NCBI RefSeq assembly: GCF_014284125.1
Contig: NZ_JACOFX010000008.1
Coordinates: forward strand, 163,180-227,179
Direction of reading: 5' to 3'
Source: Undibacterium umbellatum
Lineage (GTDB): Bacteria; Pseudomonadota; Gammaproteobacteria; Burkholderiales; Burkholderiaceae_D
DNA: 64,000 nt
The notes under the pieces are model-generated. The model had not been told where the DNA came from. It was given only the letters and a program-made list of their open reading frames with translations, and ran no database searches. Within the stretch, counting starts at the first letter, position 1; the number at the start of each line of letters is the position of its first letter. Position numbers and translations under genes: made by a program. Below are positions 37,173 through 46,277 of this stretch, in pieces.

Positions 37173-38258
37173 ATGGAAAATGCTAATCAAGGCGATGTGA
37201 CTCTGATATTCCCGGCAGTAGACCAGTCAGCACTGGATTACCTGACTGCCGCGCAGCACCGTGCAGAACACACCCTGTGTGCAGCCTCGGTAAAGAGTGA
37301 TTTGCTGGCCAGCAATGGTGCCGAGGTATTGCATTTGCCCTCAATTTACGCTGAGGACTTTAGCCATCACTTCCTGAATTTGCTGCAAACTTATGCTGTG
37401 CGGCGATTGTATAGCCCAGTGTCCAGTGTCTATGACTTCATGCAGCGTTTTATCCATACCCATCAACTGCAAATAGAAATGGTCGGACAATCACCGATAC
37501 GGCAACAGGTGCAGCAGCACCGACAGTTGATGGCACGAGCCAATCGCTTATTGGGATTTGTCGAATTGTGTGCAGCTGGAAACCAGGCTTTATCTTTAAT
37601 CGAAGTGGCTGGGGTGTTGCGGCAGGTGAGCTTGATTTATGGCGAATCCAATGACGACAAGCTAGCTGCACTAATGGGGATTGCCTCTACCGTTGTGGAC
37701 GGCGATGTCATAGAGATAGGTTCCCTGATGGGGCGCTCTGCTTTTGTCTTGTCTTACCTTGCAATGAAATACAATATAGGTCCACTCTTGACTGTTGACC
37801 CGTGGGGTCGCGAGCAGGCCATACAAACCGACTCGACCACCTCATTTCAATCTTTGGTAGATGACTGGGACTTCAAGGTCTTGAGCGAGGGATTTTATGT
37901 CAACATGGTGCCATTCAACCGGGGGCAGCATGCGCATTTGCAATTGCCATCGGTTGCCGCGTTTACAGAATATGCAAACAAGCGAGATTTTTCATCGCCA
38001 TCCAATGCATCGGTCAGTTTTTCAGGAAAAATTTCTCTGATACATATAGACGGTAACCACGACTTTGCGCGAGTACAAGAGGACTGCGCGCACTGGCTGA
38101 CTTTATTAAAGCCTGGTGCATGGCTGATACTTGATGATTACATCTGGGCACACGGTGATGGCCCTTACCGTATTGGCAACCAGTTATTGGTGGATAGAGC
38201 AAAAGACATCGCTTTATCATTCGTCTGTGGCAAGGCCTTATTTGTACAATTTAATTGA
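37173..38258 (+). CDS. Class I SAM-dependent methyltransferase (Methyltransf_24 type)
   Basis: 361 residues from the ATG at 37173 (MENANQGDVTLIF); an open frame runs upstream into the previous gene but is out of frame with it. An N-terminal segment without recognised domain (~1-165) is followed by a SAM-binding core: DGDVIEIGSLMGRSAFVLS and LLTVDPWGREQAIQ, then SLIHIDGNHDFARVQEDC and PGAWLILDDYIWAHGDG. This D-G-N-H-x-Y-type pattern is common in sugar or small-molecule O-methyltransferases of surface glycan clusters. Acceptor unknown. Confidence 0.82.
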   Translation: MENANQGDVTLIFPAVDQSALDYLTAAQHRAEHTLCAASVKSDLLASNGAEVLHLPSIYAEDFSHHFLNLLQTYAVRRLYSPVSSVYDFMQRFIHTHQLQIEMVGQSPIRQQVQQHRQLMARANRLLGFVELCAAGNQALSLIEVAGVLRQVSLIYGESNDDKLAALMGIASTVVDGDVIEIGSLMGRSAFVLSYLAMKYNIGPLLTVDPWGREQAIQTDSTTSFQSLVDDWDFKVLSEGFYVNMVPFNRGQHAHLQLPSVAAFTEYANKRDFSSPSNASVSFSGKISLIHIDGNHDFARVQEDCAHWLTLLKPGAWLILDDYIWAHGDGPYRIGNQLLVDRAKDIALSFVCGKALFVQFN

Positions 38259-38302
38259 TGCTTTCCGTGGCATTAAACTTCGCAGCAAAAGTAAAAATAG
38301 AT

Positions 38303-38530
38303 ATGACGATAGAAAAAATATTCTCTGAAGTTTTCGGTATGCCAGAATCCAGCATTGTCGATACCTTGATATTGACCGAGATAGGGAGTTGGGATTCTCT
38401 GGCGCACATGATTTTGATCACTCGCCTTGAGGATACTTACCAGGTCCAGTTTAGCGGTGACCAGATTGCCGACATGAAGTCAGTTGGTGATGCGCGTAAA
38501 GCCTTGCTGGCGCAAGGTGCAAATATATGA
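38303..38530 (+). CDS. Acyl carrier protein
   Basis: 75 residues from ATG 38303, the usual ACP length; an ATG at 38258 overlapping the preceding stop would give 90 residues. The phosphopantetheine-attachment serine is S32 in EIGSWDSLAHMILI, a good D-S-L site, and the protein is acidic and helical. It carries acyl or aminoacyl groups as thioesters. The following SDR (4-base overlap) and adenylating ligase suggest a dedicated small acyl-supply module rather than the housekeeping fatty-acid ACP, which normally sits in a fab cluster. Confidence 0.9.
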   Translation: MTIEKIFSEVFGMPESSIVDTLILTEIGSWDSLAHMILITRLEDTYQVQFSGDQIADMKSVGDARKALLAQGANI

Positions 38531-39279
38531 AGGTTACAGGCACCAATGTACTTGTTACAGGCGGTGGGCGTGGTATAGGCCGGTATCTGGTTGAACAGCT
38601 TGATGAGGCAGGTGCCAATGTATTTGTGCTTGAATACGATGAAAACCTATGTGAGGAATTGAATCAGCTTGCTTCTGGCCGTGTTCGTGCAGTGCGATGT
38701 GATGTGGCAAATGCCGATGCCGTGGATGTCGCCATACAGACAGTCACAGATTCTGGCTTTGAAATTGATGTTCTCATCAATAATGCAGGCATTATTCATA
38801 GCGAGCCTTTGGTCAATATGCTGTCGCGGACCGAGCGGGCGCATTCACGTGATAATTGGCGCAAAGTCATGGCGACAGATCTTGATTCTGTATTTTTTGT
38901 GACTAGCCGTGTGGTCGACCACATGCTGGCCAAGCGCAAAAAAGGTGTGGTGATTTCCATTAGTTCTATTGCTGCCAATGGCAACGCTGGTCAGTCGGCC
39001 TATTCTGCTGCCAAGGCAGGGGTCAATGCACTGACGCATACCTGGGCCAAGGAATTGGGGCCACTGGGTTTGCGTTTCATCGCGATTGCTCCCGGATTTA
39101 TCGATACACCATCAACCCGTACAGCATTAAGCGAGACCATGCTGGCGAAATTGCAACAACAAGTACCTTTGCGACGTCTTGGCGGTATGCAGGCAGTTTC
39201 TCAAGCGGTCCACTACGCGATAGAAAACGATTACCTGACAGGCAGCATCCTGGAAGTAGATGGCGGCCTGGTGCTTTAA
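38527..39279 (+). CDS. Short-chain dehydrogenase/reductase (FabG-like)
   Basis: 250 residues. Classical SDR with the NAD(P) motif TGGGRGIGRYL (~11-21), NNAG at ~85-88 and the catalytic S146, Y159 and K163 in the SSIAANGNAGQSAYSAAK segment. It looks like 3-oxoacyl-ACP reductases. Overlapping the ACP gene by ATGA, it could reduce a 3-ketoacyl group on the ACP (for example to 3-hydroxybutyryl), or reduce a keto-sugar; both fit the island. Confidence 0.9.
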   Translation: MKVTGTNVLVTGGGRGIGRYLVEQLDEAGANVFVLEYDENLCEELNQLASGRVRAVRCDVANADAVDVAIQTVTDSGFEIDVLINNAGIIHSEPLVNMLSRTERAHSRDNWRKVMATDLDSVFFVTSRVVDHMLAKRKKGVVISISSIAANGNAGQSAYSAAKAGVNALTHTWAKELGPLGLRFIAIAPGFIDTPSTRTALSETMLAKLQQQVPLRRLGGMQAVSQAVHYAIENDYLTGSILEVDGGLVL

Positions 39280-39297
39280 TTTGTCCTTGCTTGGCAT

Positions 39298-40839
39298 ATG
39301 ACTTATACCTCAAATCTGGCTCTTGCTTTTAGTGAAATTGTACGTCGTTTTGCGGACAGACGTGCCCTGTATTATCCCGCCACTGACCAGGCTGTCAGCT
39401 ATCGTAGCCTGAACGATAAGGCTGAGATGCTAGCGCGTGCACTGCATTCAAAGGGTTTGCGGCAAGGGCAGGTGGTGGCCTTGTTCAACGACAAGTCAAC
39501 TGAGGCATTCGCCTGCATGCTGGCCTGCTTGCGACTGGGTTTGATTTATACGAATCTTGATCCTGCCAGCCCCTGGGAGCGTTTGCGCAAAATCCTGCAC
39601 ACTTGCGAACCAGCATTGTTGGTCAACAGTTTTTCGGATTTGCCATTCACTGATGCGCAATTTGAGGAAGTCAACGTCCGACACATAAGCCTGGCTGAAT
39701 TGCAGGCGTCTGCCAGGGATGGTGAACTGCCTGACTGCCGGACAGTGTCCGGCAGCTCACCTGCCTATATCATGTTCACCTCAGGTTCCACCGGCTCGCC
39801 CAAAGGCGCTGTGATGTCTCACGCAAATCTATTGTGGTTCATACAGTGGGCGCGGGACAGGTTCAATGTGACTGAGCAGGACGTGCTGACCAATGTGAAT
39901 CCCAGCTATTTTGATAATTCCGTTTTCGATTTTTATATCGCTTTGTTTTCCGGCGCAACCTTGCTGCCATTCACGGTAAGGCAAGTGCATGACACCCGTG
40001 CACTGGTGCGCTTGCTGAATCAGTCGGCTTGTACTATCTGGTTTTCTGTACCATCCATGCTGGTGTATTTATTGACGACGCGTGCTTTGAGCAAAACTGA
40101 TTTGCCCAATATACGAAAAATCATTTTCGGTGGAGAGGGTTTCCCGAAACCCAAACTTAAGCAACTGTTTGATCTGTTTGCTGACCGGGCCGAGCTGGAA
40201 AATGTGTATGGTCCGACTGAATGTACTTGCATCTGTTCTGCTTATCAGGTCCAGGCTACAGATTTTGATGATATGAACGGTTTTGCCCCTTTGGGTAAGC
40301 TGGCCCAAAATTTTGATTACGAGATATTGGCGTTGGATGAACAAAATCCAGACAAAGGCGAATTGTTCTTGCGCGGGCCTCAAGTTGGTCTGGCTTATTA
40401 CGCTGATGTCCAGCGTAGTGAGCTGGCCTTCGTGCAAAACCCTTTGCATACACGCTATACCGATGTGGGTTACCGTACTGGTGACATCGTCATGCGCGAT
40501 GCTGAAGGTAATTTGCATTTCCAGGGCAGGGCAGATTTCCAGATCAAGCACATGGGATATCGTATAGAACTCGAAGAGATCGAAGCTGCAATCAATACTC
40601 TGGGTGAAGTGACTGAATGTGCAGTGATTTACAAAAAATTTGATAACGGCCTGGGGCAGATCATTGCCTATGCCGCCGTCAATGTAAAGAGCCAGTCAGC
40701 GGATCTGCTTGTCAGGGTTGCCGCTATAGTGCCTGCCTATATGGTGCCCAGACATCTGTGCTTTCTGGATAACTTGCCAAAAAATGCCAATGGCAAAATT
40801 GACAGAGTAAAGTTGAGTGAAATTGAAATCAAAAATTGA
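39298..40839 (+). CDS. AMP-forming acyl/amino-acid ligase (adenylation enzyme)
   Basis: 513 residues of the ANL superfamily. The phosphate loop is YIMFTSGSTGSPKGAVMSH near 156-174, the A5-type motif ENVYGPTECTC is at ~301-311, the YRTGDIVM motif lies near 392-399, and the C-terminal catalytic Lys is in PKNANGKIDRVKL. It adenylates a carboxylate and loads it to a carrier. The free-standing architecture resembles DltA and NRPS A-domains. Its partner is most likely the ACP two genes upstream; substrate not predicted from sequence by eye. Confidence 0.88.
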   Translation: MTYTSNLALAFSEIVRRFADRRALYYPATDQAVSYRSLNDKAEMLARALHSKGLRQGQVVALFNDKSTEAFACMLACLRLGLIYTNLDPASPWERLRKILHTCEPALLVNSFSDLPFTDAQFEEVNVRHISLAELQASARDGELPDCRTVSGSSPAYIMFTSGSTGSPKGAVMSHANLLWFIQWARDRFNVTEQDVLTNVNPSYFDNSVFDFYIALFSGATLLPFTVRQVHDTRALVRLLNQSACTIWFSVPSMLVYLLTTRALSKTDLPNIRKIIFGGEGFPKPKLKQLFDLFADRAELENVYGPTECTCICSAYQVQATDFDDMNGFAPLGKLAQNFDYEILALDEQNPDKGELFLRGPQVGLAYYADVQRSELAFVQNPLHTRYTDVGYRTGDIVMRDAEGNLHFQGRADFQIKHMGYRIELEEIEAAINTLGEVTECAVIYKKFDNGLGQIIAYAAVNVKSQSADLLVRVAAIVPAYMVPRHLCFLDNLPKNANGKIDRVKLSEIEIKN

Positions 40840-40914
40840 GATTCTTGCTTCCTTACGGGGTCTGGCGCAGACCTGTCGTAAAATGTCGGAAATTTATAGT
40901 AAGGAGCAATACGC

Positions 40915-41685
40915 ATGAAAGCGGTAATTCTGGCTGGTGGACTGGGAACGCGGATTTCTGAAGAAACCCATCTCAAACCCAAGCCCATGGTAGAAATAGG
41001 CGGGCGTCCCATACTCTGGCATATCATGAAGTCGTATTCTGCTCACGGCGTGAATGACTTTGTGATTTGTTGCGGCTATAAGGGCTATCTGATTAAAGAG
41101 TATTTCGCCAATTATTTTCTGCACATGTCGGACGTGACCATAGACATGCAAAAGAACCACATGGAAGTTCATGAGCGCCATGCCGAACCCTGGAAAGTCA
41201 CCCTGGTAGATACTGGCGAAGAGACCATGACGGGCGGGCGACTCAAAAGAGTCGCCCCTTATATTCAGGACGAAGAAGCATTTTGTTTTACCTACGGCGA
41301 TGGTGTATCGGATGTGGATATTACAGCATCAATCAATTTTCACCGCAATCATGGCAAACTCGCTACAGTTACGGCAGTCTTGCCGCCGGGTCGATATGGG
41401 GTATTGCAGCGTAATGGTGACGAAGTCCTGGGTTTCGTTGAAAAACCCAGGGGCGATGGTGGCTGGATTAATGGTGGATTTTTTGTCTTGTCACCCAAAG
41501 TGCTTGATCTTATTGATCACGATGGCATCACTTGGGAGCAGGGTCCCCTGACTGAACTGGCGAGTGGACAGCAATTAATGGCATTTGAACATGCCGGATT
41601 CTGGCAACCCATGGATACTTTGCGCGAGAAAAACCTGCTGGAAGAATTGTGGCAATCCGGCAGTGCGCCCTGGCGGAAATGGTAG
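40915..41685 (+). CDS. rfbF: Glucose-1-phosphate cytidylyltransferase
   Basis: 256 residues. The N-terminal nucleotidyltransferase signature [20 protein letters not shown] is followed by [20 protein letters not shown], characteristic of RfbF. It makes CDP-glucose from CTP and glucose-1-phosphate, the entry to CDP-6-deoxyhexoses. The AAGGAG Shine-Dalgarno is strong. It overlaps or nearly touches rfbG (next gene). Confidence 0.95.
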   Translation: MKAVILAGGLGTRISEETHLKPKPMVEIGGRPILWHIMKSYSAHGVNDFVICCGYKGYLIKEYFANYFLHMSDVTIDMQKNHMEVHERHAEPWKVTLVDTGEETMTGGRLKRVAPYIQDEEAFCFTYGDGVSDVDITASINFHRNHGKLATVTAVLPPGRYGVLQRNGDEVLGFVEKPRGDGGWINGGFFVLSPKVLDLIDHDGITWEQGPLTELASGQQLMAFEHAGFWQPMDTLREKNLLEELWQSGSAPWRKW

Positions 41686-41690
41686 ACCGT

Positions 41691-42734
41691 ATGCAGATGG
41701 ACACCGATTTTTGGCGTGGCCGCAGGGTATTGCTGACGGGGCATACTGGTTTTAAAGGCGCCTGGTTATCTTTCTTGCTCAAAAATCTTGGCGCAGAGCT
41801 GACAGGATTATCCCTGGCACCAAATACTACGCCCAGCCTGTTTGCTGCATTGAAGCTGGATCAGGAGATGCGCAGCCATATTGGCGACATCAGGGATGCT
41901 GCCCTGGTCAGGCAGGTTGTGCAAGCTTGTCAGCCCGAGGTGGTTCTGCATCTGGCTGCACAAGCCCTGGTCAGGCCGAGTTACCGTGAACCACTGGCAA
42001 CATTCGCGACCAATATCATGGGTAGTGCCCATGTATTGGAGGCTTTACGCGGACAGGACAGTGCCAGGGTCGCCGTGATGGTGACAACGGATAAAGTTTA
42101 CCGCAATCTTGAGCAACCAGATCCCTATCCTGAAACTGCAGAATTGGGTGGCCATGATCCTTATAGCGCCAGCAAGGCGGCTTCAGAATTGTTGATTGCC
42201 AGCTATCGCGATTCATTTTTGGCAGAACAAGGATTGACGGTGGCTGTTGCCCGGGCTGGCAATGTGATTGGCGGTGGCGACTGGTCTGAGGACAGGCTGC
42301 TGCCAGACGCGATACGCGCATGGGAAAGTGGTCAGACTCTGCAAGTACGGCGACCACAATCAGTGCGCCCCTGGCAGCATGTGCTGGAGCCTTTGGCTGC
42401 CTATCTGTCACTGGCGCAAGCCGGGTATCAAAATGCCCATCTAGCCCAGGCCTGGAATTTTGGCCCCGATGGTGCTGCAACTGTGCGTGAAGTGGTGGAC
42501 TTGGCCAGGCAAGAGTTTGGCCGTGGCGATGTCGATTTTGCCGTCAATGTTGACGGTGTACATGAGGCTGGATTATTGTCACTCGATGCCAGCAAGGCCA
42601 GGGAACAATTATCTATAGAGCCGCGCTGGGATTTATCCGTAGCGGTATCGCGCAGTGTGCGCTGGTATGCAGACTTTTTGGCCGGCACGTCTGCACATGA
42701 ACTGTGTCAGCGCGACATTGATGCTTACTTTTGA
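41691..42734 (+). CDS. rfbG: CDP-glucose 4,6-dehydratase
   Basis: 347 residues from ATG 41691; 41679 (overlapping the rfbF stop) and 41697 are alternatives, and RfbG homologues start only a few residues before the FW-GKRV-type stretch seen here. An extended SDR with NAD motif GHTGFKG (~17-23) and the active-site Y158-x3-K162 in YSASK. It converts CDP-glucose to CDP-4-keto-6-deoxyglucose. The standard next step for 3,6-dideoxyhexoses, RfbH (3-dehydrase), is not present in this cluster. Confidence 0.95.
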   Translation: MQMDTDFWRGRRVLLTGHTGFKGAWLSFLLKNLGAELTGLSLAPNTTPSLFAALKLDQEMRSHIGDIRDAALVRQVVQACQPEVVLHLAAQALVRPSYREPLATFATNIMGSAHVLEALRGQDSARVAVMVTTDKVYRNLEQPDPYPETAELGGHDPYSASKAASELLIASYRDSFLAEQGLTVAVARAGNVIGGGDWSEDRLLPDAIRAWESGQTLQVRRPQSVRPWQHVLEPLAAYLSLAQAGYQNAHLAQAWNFGPDGAATVREVVDLARQEFGRGDVDFAVNVDGVHEAGLLSLDASKAREQLSIEPRWDLSVAVSRSVRWYADFLAGTSAHELCQRDIDAYF

Positions 42735-42764
42735 AGCTAATACAAAGATTTTTGATGAAATACC

Positions 42765-43328
42765 ATGTCTGAACGCTTCGAATTAATACCAACGCCCCTC
42801 GCAGGCTTACATGTCTTGAAACGCAAACCTTTGGGTGATGAACGTGGTTATCTGGAACGCATGTTTTGCGCCGAAGAATTGGCGCAATTCGGATGGCAGC
42901 AGCCCGTCAGTCAAATCAATCGTACCTTGACTGTAAAAAAAGGCACGTTTCGTGGCTTGCATATGCAACGCCCACCGTATGCCGAAATGAAACTGATTAC
43001 CTGCCTCAAAGGCGAGGTATGGGATGTCGCTGTTGATGTTAGAAAAAATTCACTTACTTTCTTGCAATGGCATGCTGTCATCTTGTCGGCAGAAAATAAG
43101 TGCAGTTACTTGTTACCTGAAGGCTTTGCGCATGGATTTCAAACTCTTACCGACGATGTTGAAATGATGTACTGCCATAGTCAACGCTATATGCCTATAC
43201 ATGAGCTGGGCTTGAACATATTGGATGAGATATTGAGAATCAATCTGCCTTTGGCAATATCTGAAATATCCGGGAAAGATCGTGTTTTTCCTATGCTTGA
43301 CAAAGAATTTAGTGGAGTAAACGTATGA
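42765..43328 (+). CDS. dTDP-4-dehydrorhamnose 3,5-epimerase-family protein
   Basis: 187 residues, the cupin fold of RmlC. The catalytic-His region TFRGLHMQRPPYAEMKLI and the downstream LLPEGFAHGFQTLTDDVEMM, then a Tyr in the CHSQRYMP region and a GKD near the end are as in 3- and/or 5-epimerases of 4-keto-6-deoxy sugars. Placed between the CDP-glucose dehydratase and a C-methyltransferase gene, it most likely epimerises the CDP-4-keto sugar at C3 and/or C5. Overlaps the next gene by 4 bases. Confidence 0.88.
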   Translation: MSERFELIPTPLAGLHVLKRKPLGDERGYLERMFCAEELAQFGWQQPVSQINRTLTVKKGTFRGLHMQRPPYAEMKLITCLKGEVWDVAVDVRKNSLTFLQWHAVILSAENKCSYLLPEGFAHGFQTLTDDVEMMYCHSQRYMPIHELGLNILDEILRINLPLAISEISGKDRVFPMLDKEFSGVNV

Positions 43329-44551
43329 AATGCCGGCATTGTGATCACGAGTTGACAAAACCATTTCTTGATCTTGGTAGTGCGCCACCTTCAAATGCTT
43401 ATTTGCGCACCGATACGCTGGAGAATCCGGAAGTCTGGCTACCTTTGAAGTTGATGGTTTGCGATGCTTGCTGGCTGGCTCAGACTCTGGATTTTACTGG
43501 TCGCGAAAACCTGTTTGATGCGGATTATGCATACTTCAGTTCGTTTTCTTCAAGCTGGTTGAAGCATGCAGAGCAATTCGTGGCAGCCATGCGCCAAGAA
43601 TTGGCTTTGAACGAACATAGTCTGGTAGTAGAAGTGGCTGCCAATGATGGTTACCTATTGCAGTATGTGAAAGCAGCAGGCATTCCTTGTTTAGGAGTAG
43701 AGCCTACCACCAGTACGGCCAACGCTGCACGTGCCAAGGGCATTCCTGTCATTGAAAATTTTTTTGGTACCAATCTCGCGCAAGAGTTAAAGGCAAATCA
43801 GCAATCTGCTGATCTCACCGTTGCCAATAATGTGCTGGCACATGTACCTGATATTAATGACTTTGTTGCTGGCTTTTCAGCCTTGCTTAAGCCTCAGGGG
43901 GTGGCGAGTTTTGAGTTTCCGCATTTACTGAATATGGTGCAGGAGAATCAATTCGATACGGCCTACCACGAGCATTACTCTTACCTTTCTTTGCATGCAG
44001 TTCAGGCTATTTTTGAAAAAAATGGCCTGCAGGTTTTTGATGTGCAGGAATGGCCTACTCATGGCGGCAGCTTGCGTGTTCTTGCGCAGCGTAGCGATAC
44101 AGGACTGCGCAACCAGCGCGATAGCGTCGTCGCCATGCTGAAAAAAGAGAGCGCGGCAGGAATTACAGATGTCTCTTTTTATCAAAGCGCCCAAAAACAG
44201 GCGGAAAAGGCCAAATTTGAGCTGCTGGAATTTTTACTGAATTGCAAAAAGGAGGAGAAGACGGTGGTGGGCTACGGAGCAGCTGCAAAGGGTAACACTT
44301 TGCTCAATTTTTCCGGCATCAGACCTGACCTTTTAACCTATGTTGTCGACATTAATGTTCATAAGCAAGGCAAATATATGCCGGGTAGCCGTATACCGAT
44401 TTTGACTGAAACTGAACTGGTTGCAGACAAACCAGATTATGTCCTGATCTTGCCTTGGAATTTGCGCCAGGAAATCGAGGGACAATTGAGCTATATCCGC
44501 GCTTGGGGTGGGAAGTTTGTTACTGCTATCCCCACGCTGTCTGTTTTTTAG
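43325..44551 (+). CDS. Sugar C-methyltransferase (TylCIII/NovU-type)
   Basis: 408 residues. A zinc-binding N-terminal domain with C3, C6, C46 and C49 (MKCRHC, VCDAC) is followed by a SAM-binding core (EVAANDGYLLQYVKAAGIPC) and a C-terminal Rossmann-like domain (VVGYGAAAKGNTLLNFSG). The EHYSYLSLHAVQAIFEKNGL and WPTHGGSLRVLAQR segments are shared by C-3/C-5 methyltransferases of 4-keto sugars. With rfbF, rfbG and the epimerase directly upstream, a CDP-linked, 3-C-methyl 6-deoxyhexose is the expected product. It ends the plus-strand glycan operon. Confidence 0.9.
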   Translation: MKCRHCDHELTKPFLDLGSAPPSNAYLRTDTLENPEVWLPLKLMVCDACWLAQTLDFTGRENLFDADYAYFSSFSSSWLKHAEQFVAAMRQELALNEHSLVVEVAANDGYLLQYVKAAGIPCLGVEPTTSTANAARAKGIPVIENFFGTNLAQELKANQQSADLTVANNVLAHVPDINDFVAGFSALLKPQGVASFEFPHLLNMVQENQFDTAYHEHYSYLSLHAVQAIFEKNGLQVFDVQEWPTHGGSLRVLAQRSDTGLRNQRDSVVAMLKKESAAGITDVSFYQSAQKQAEKAKFELLEFLLNCKKEEKTVVGYGAAAKGNTLLNFSGIRPDLLTYVVDINVHKQGKYMPGSRIPILTETELVADKPDYVLILPWNLRQEIEGQLSYIRAWGGKFVTAIPTLSVF

Positions 44552-44563
44552 TTGCCGGTGGAC

Positions 44564-46219
44564 TTAGCTGGCCTTGATAACCCGGTTTTTCCCGGATTGC
44601 TTGGCTTCGTACATGGCTTTATCCGCACGTTTGATGGTGGCATCCTGAGCTTCGTGCGGATTGCGCAAGGCGACGCCAGCACTAAAGGTGATGAATAGTC
44701 TTTGTTCGTTTGCTGTAAAGAAATGCTTGGTTAGTTCTCTCTGTACCCGCATCATGGCCTGGGCCGCTTCATCAAGTTGCGTCTCAGGCATGATGATGAC
44801 AAATTCCTCACCGCCATAACGGGCCACGACGTCAATGGACCTCAAAGTTTGCTTGACGATGCGTACCAGATGCACCAAAGCTTCGTCGCCCGCTGCATGG
44901 CCATGGGTGTCATTTAGTTTTTTGAAATTATCTAGGTCCAGTAGGGCGACGCATAGTGGTGTATTGCGGCGGTCAGCGCGGTCGGCCTCGCGCTCAAACA
45001 CATCGTCCATGCCCCGACGGTTCAGGCTGCCTGTAAGTTGATCTTCTCTGACTAACTCGCTCATGTGGGCAAGCTTGTTTTCCAGTTCCTTGATGCGTGC
45101 TTCTGCTTCGCTGACTTCTTTTTGTGCGGCGACTATCATGTCGCGTGAACGCAGGGTTTCTGACTGTACCTCTTTGGTTTCACTGAGTATGCTGGCAATC
45201 AAGGCACTGACTTCAGAGACCTCCTTGGCAGAGCTCAATTGCTGTGAATAAGCTCCCATTTTGTTCTGATAAGCACCAGTGCTATCTGCCATGGCATTTA
45301 ATCTGTCGATAAACGCTGTCATCATGTTTTTGACAGAGGTTTTCGATTCGGCAATGCTGTTTTTCAGTACGCCTTGTTTGTAGATGACATCCTTCAGGCT
45401 ACGCGTGGCTTCTTGCAGTGCGCGGTGATCAATCGGACCAGCAATCAAATTTTGTACGACTTCAATTTGGCCACGCAGCCAGTTATCATTGTCCAGCAAA
45501 TCATGGATATTGGTCAGCAGCAGATCAAACAAGCGTAGCAGCAATTCCTGCTGTTCCGCACTATCCCCGCTTTGTAATTCAATTTGAAAGCATAATTGCT
45601 TGAGGCGGCCAGCAATTTGGTTAAGTTCCGCTTCATTGACTGCTGTTTTCACCGACATGCCCAGGCTTTCTGATTCACCAGCAAGCTGCGGTGTCGGCTT
45701 CAGCAAAGAAGTGAGGGCGAGAGTCAAAGTCCGGTACAGCAGATCCTTGAGTATGCGCAGGCGCGGGTCTTCAACCGGGCCATCATCAACCAGTGAGATA
45801 TTTTTACTGGTGACAGGCGTGGGCACTGGATCGTCAACCAGGCTGATATTGTTGCTCGGTGCTGCTGGAGGTGCAGTAATGCGGTCTGCCAGTAGTGTCA
45901 ACCCGCGGCCATAGTCTTGCCAGTTACCAGTCTTGATCGCACGGCTGAAGCGTTGACCAAAGCTGGACATGTCACCAGTCGAAAGTTGCAGATTGTTGGC
46001 AAAATTGGCCAGTAAAATCTCTGCTTCTGAAATTTGTGGTGTTGTTTCTGGTGGAGGCGTGGCCTCTACCGGCGCATCCGGGACGCCAGCGATGTCATTA
46101 TAAAGCTTGCGATAGGCTTCTGGCGTTGGCGCAATTCTCTGTATCGCCAATTGTCGGAATGTCTCGCGTGCAATGTCAGTGGGGCTTTTGAATTGCGTAT
46201 TATTTGGAGTTTTTGACAT
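44564..46219 (-). CDS. Diguanylate cyclase (GGDEF protein)
   Basis: 551 residues, no predicted membrane segment. The N-terminal ~370 residues contain a helical region with coiled-coil character (QKEVSEAEARIKELENKLAH) and no recognised sensor domain. The C-terminal ~170 residues form a GGDEF domain: DQLTGSLNRRGMDDVF, LLDLDNFKKLNDTHGHAAGD and the active RYGGEEFVIIMPE motif. It should make c-di-GMP from two GTP, consistent with the YcgR-like brake in the flagellar block. Its 3' end faces the glycan operon 12 bases away. Confidence 0.92.
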   Translation of the reverse strand: MSKTPNNTQFKSPTDIARETFRQLAIQRIAPTPEAYRKLYNDIAGVPDAPVEATPPPETTPQISEAEILLANFANNLQLSTGDMSSFGQRFSRAIKTGNWQDYGRGLTLLADRITAPPAAPSNNISLVDDPVPTPVTSKNISLVDDGPVEDPRLRILKDLLYRTLTLALTSLLKPTPQLAGESESLGMSVKTAVNEAELNQIAGRLKQLCFQIELQSGDSAEQQELLLRLFDLLLTNIHDLLDNDNWLRGQIEVVQNLIAGPIDHRALQEATRSLKDVIYKQGVLKNSIAESKTSVKNMMTAFIDRLNAMADSTGAYQNKMGAYSQQLSSAKEVSEVSALIASILSETKEVQSETLRSRDMIVAAQKEVSEAEARIKELENKLAHMSELVREDQLTGSLNRRGMDDVFEREADRADRRNTPLCVALLDLDNFKKLNDTHGHAAGDEALVHLVRIVKQTLRSIDVVARYGGEEFVIIMPETQLDEAAQAMMRVQRELTKHFFTANEQRLFITFSAGVALRNPHEAQDATIKRADKAMYEAKQSGKNRVIKAS

Positions 46220-46277
46220 TTTGCTTTGCCAATGACCTTGCTAACAAGAGTATTGCTGACGACATCAATGTTGCCGT

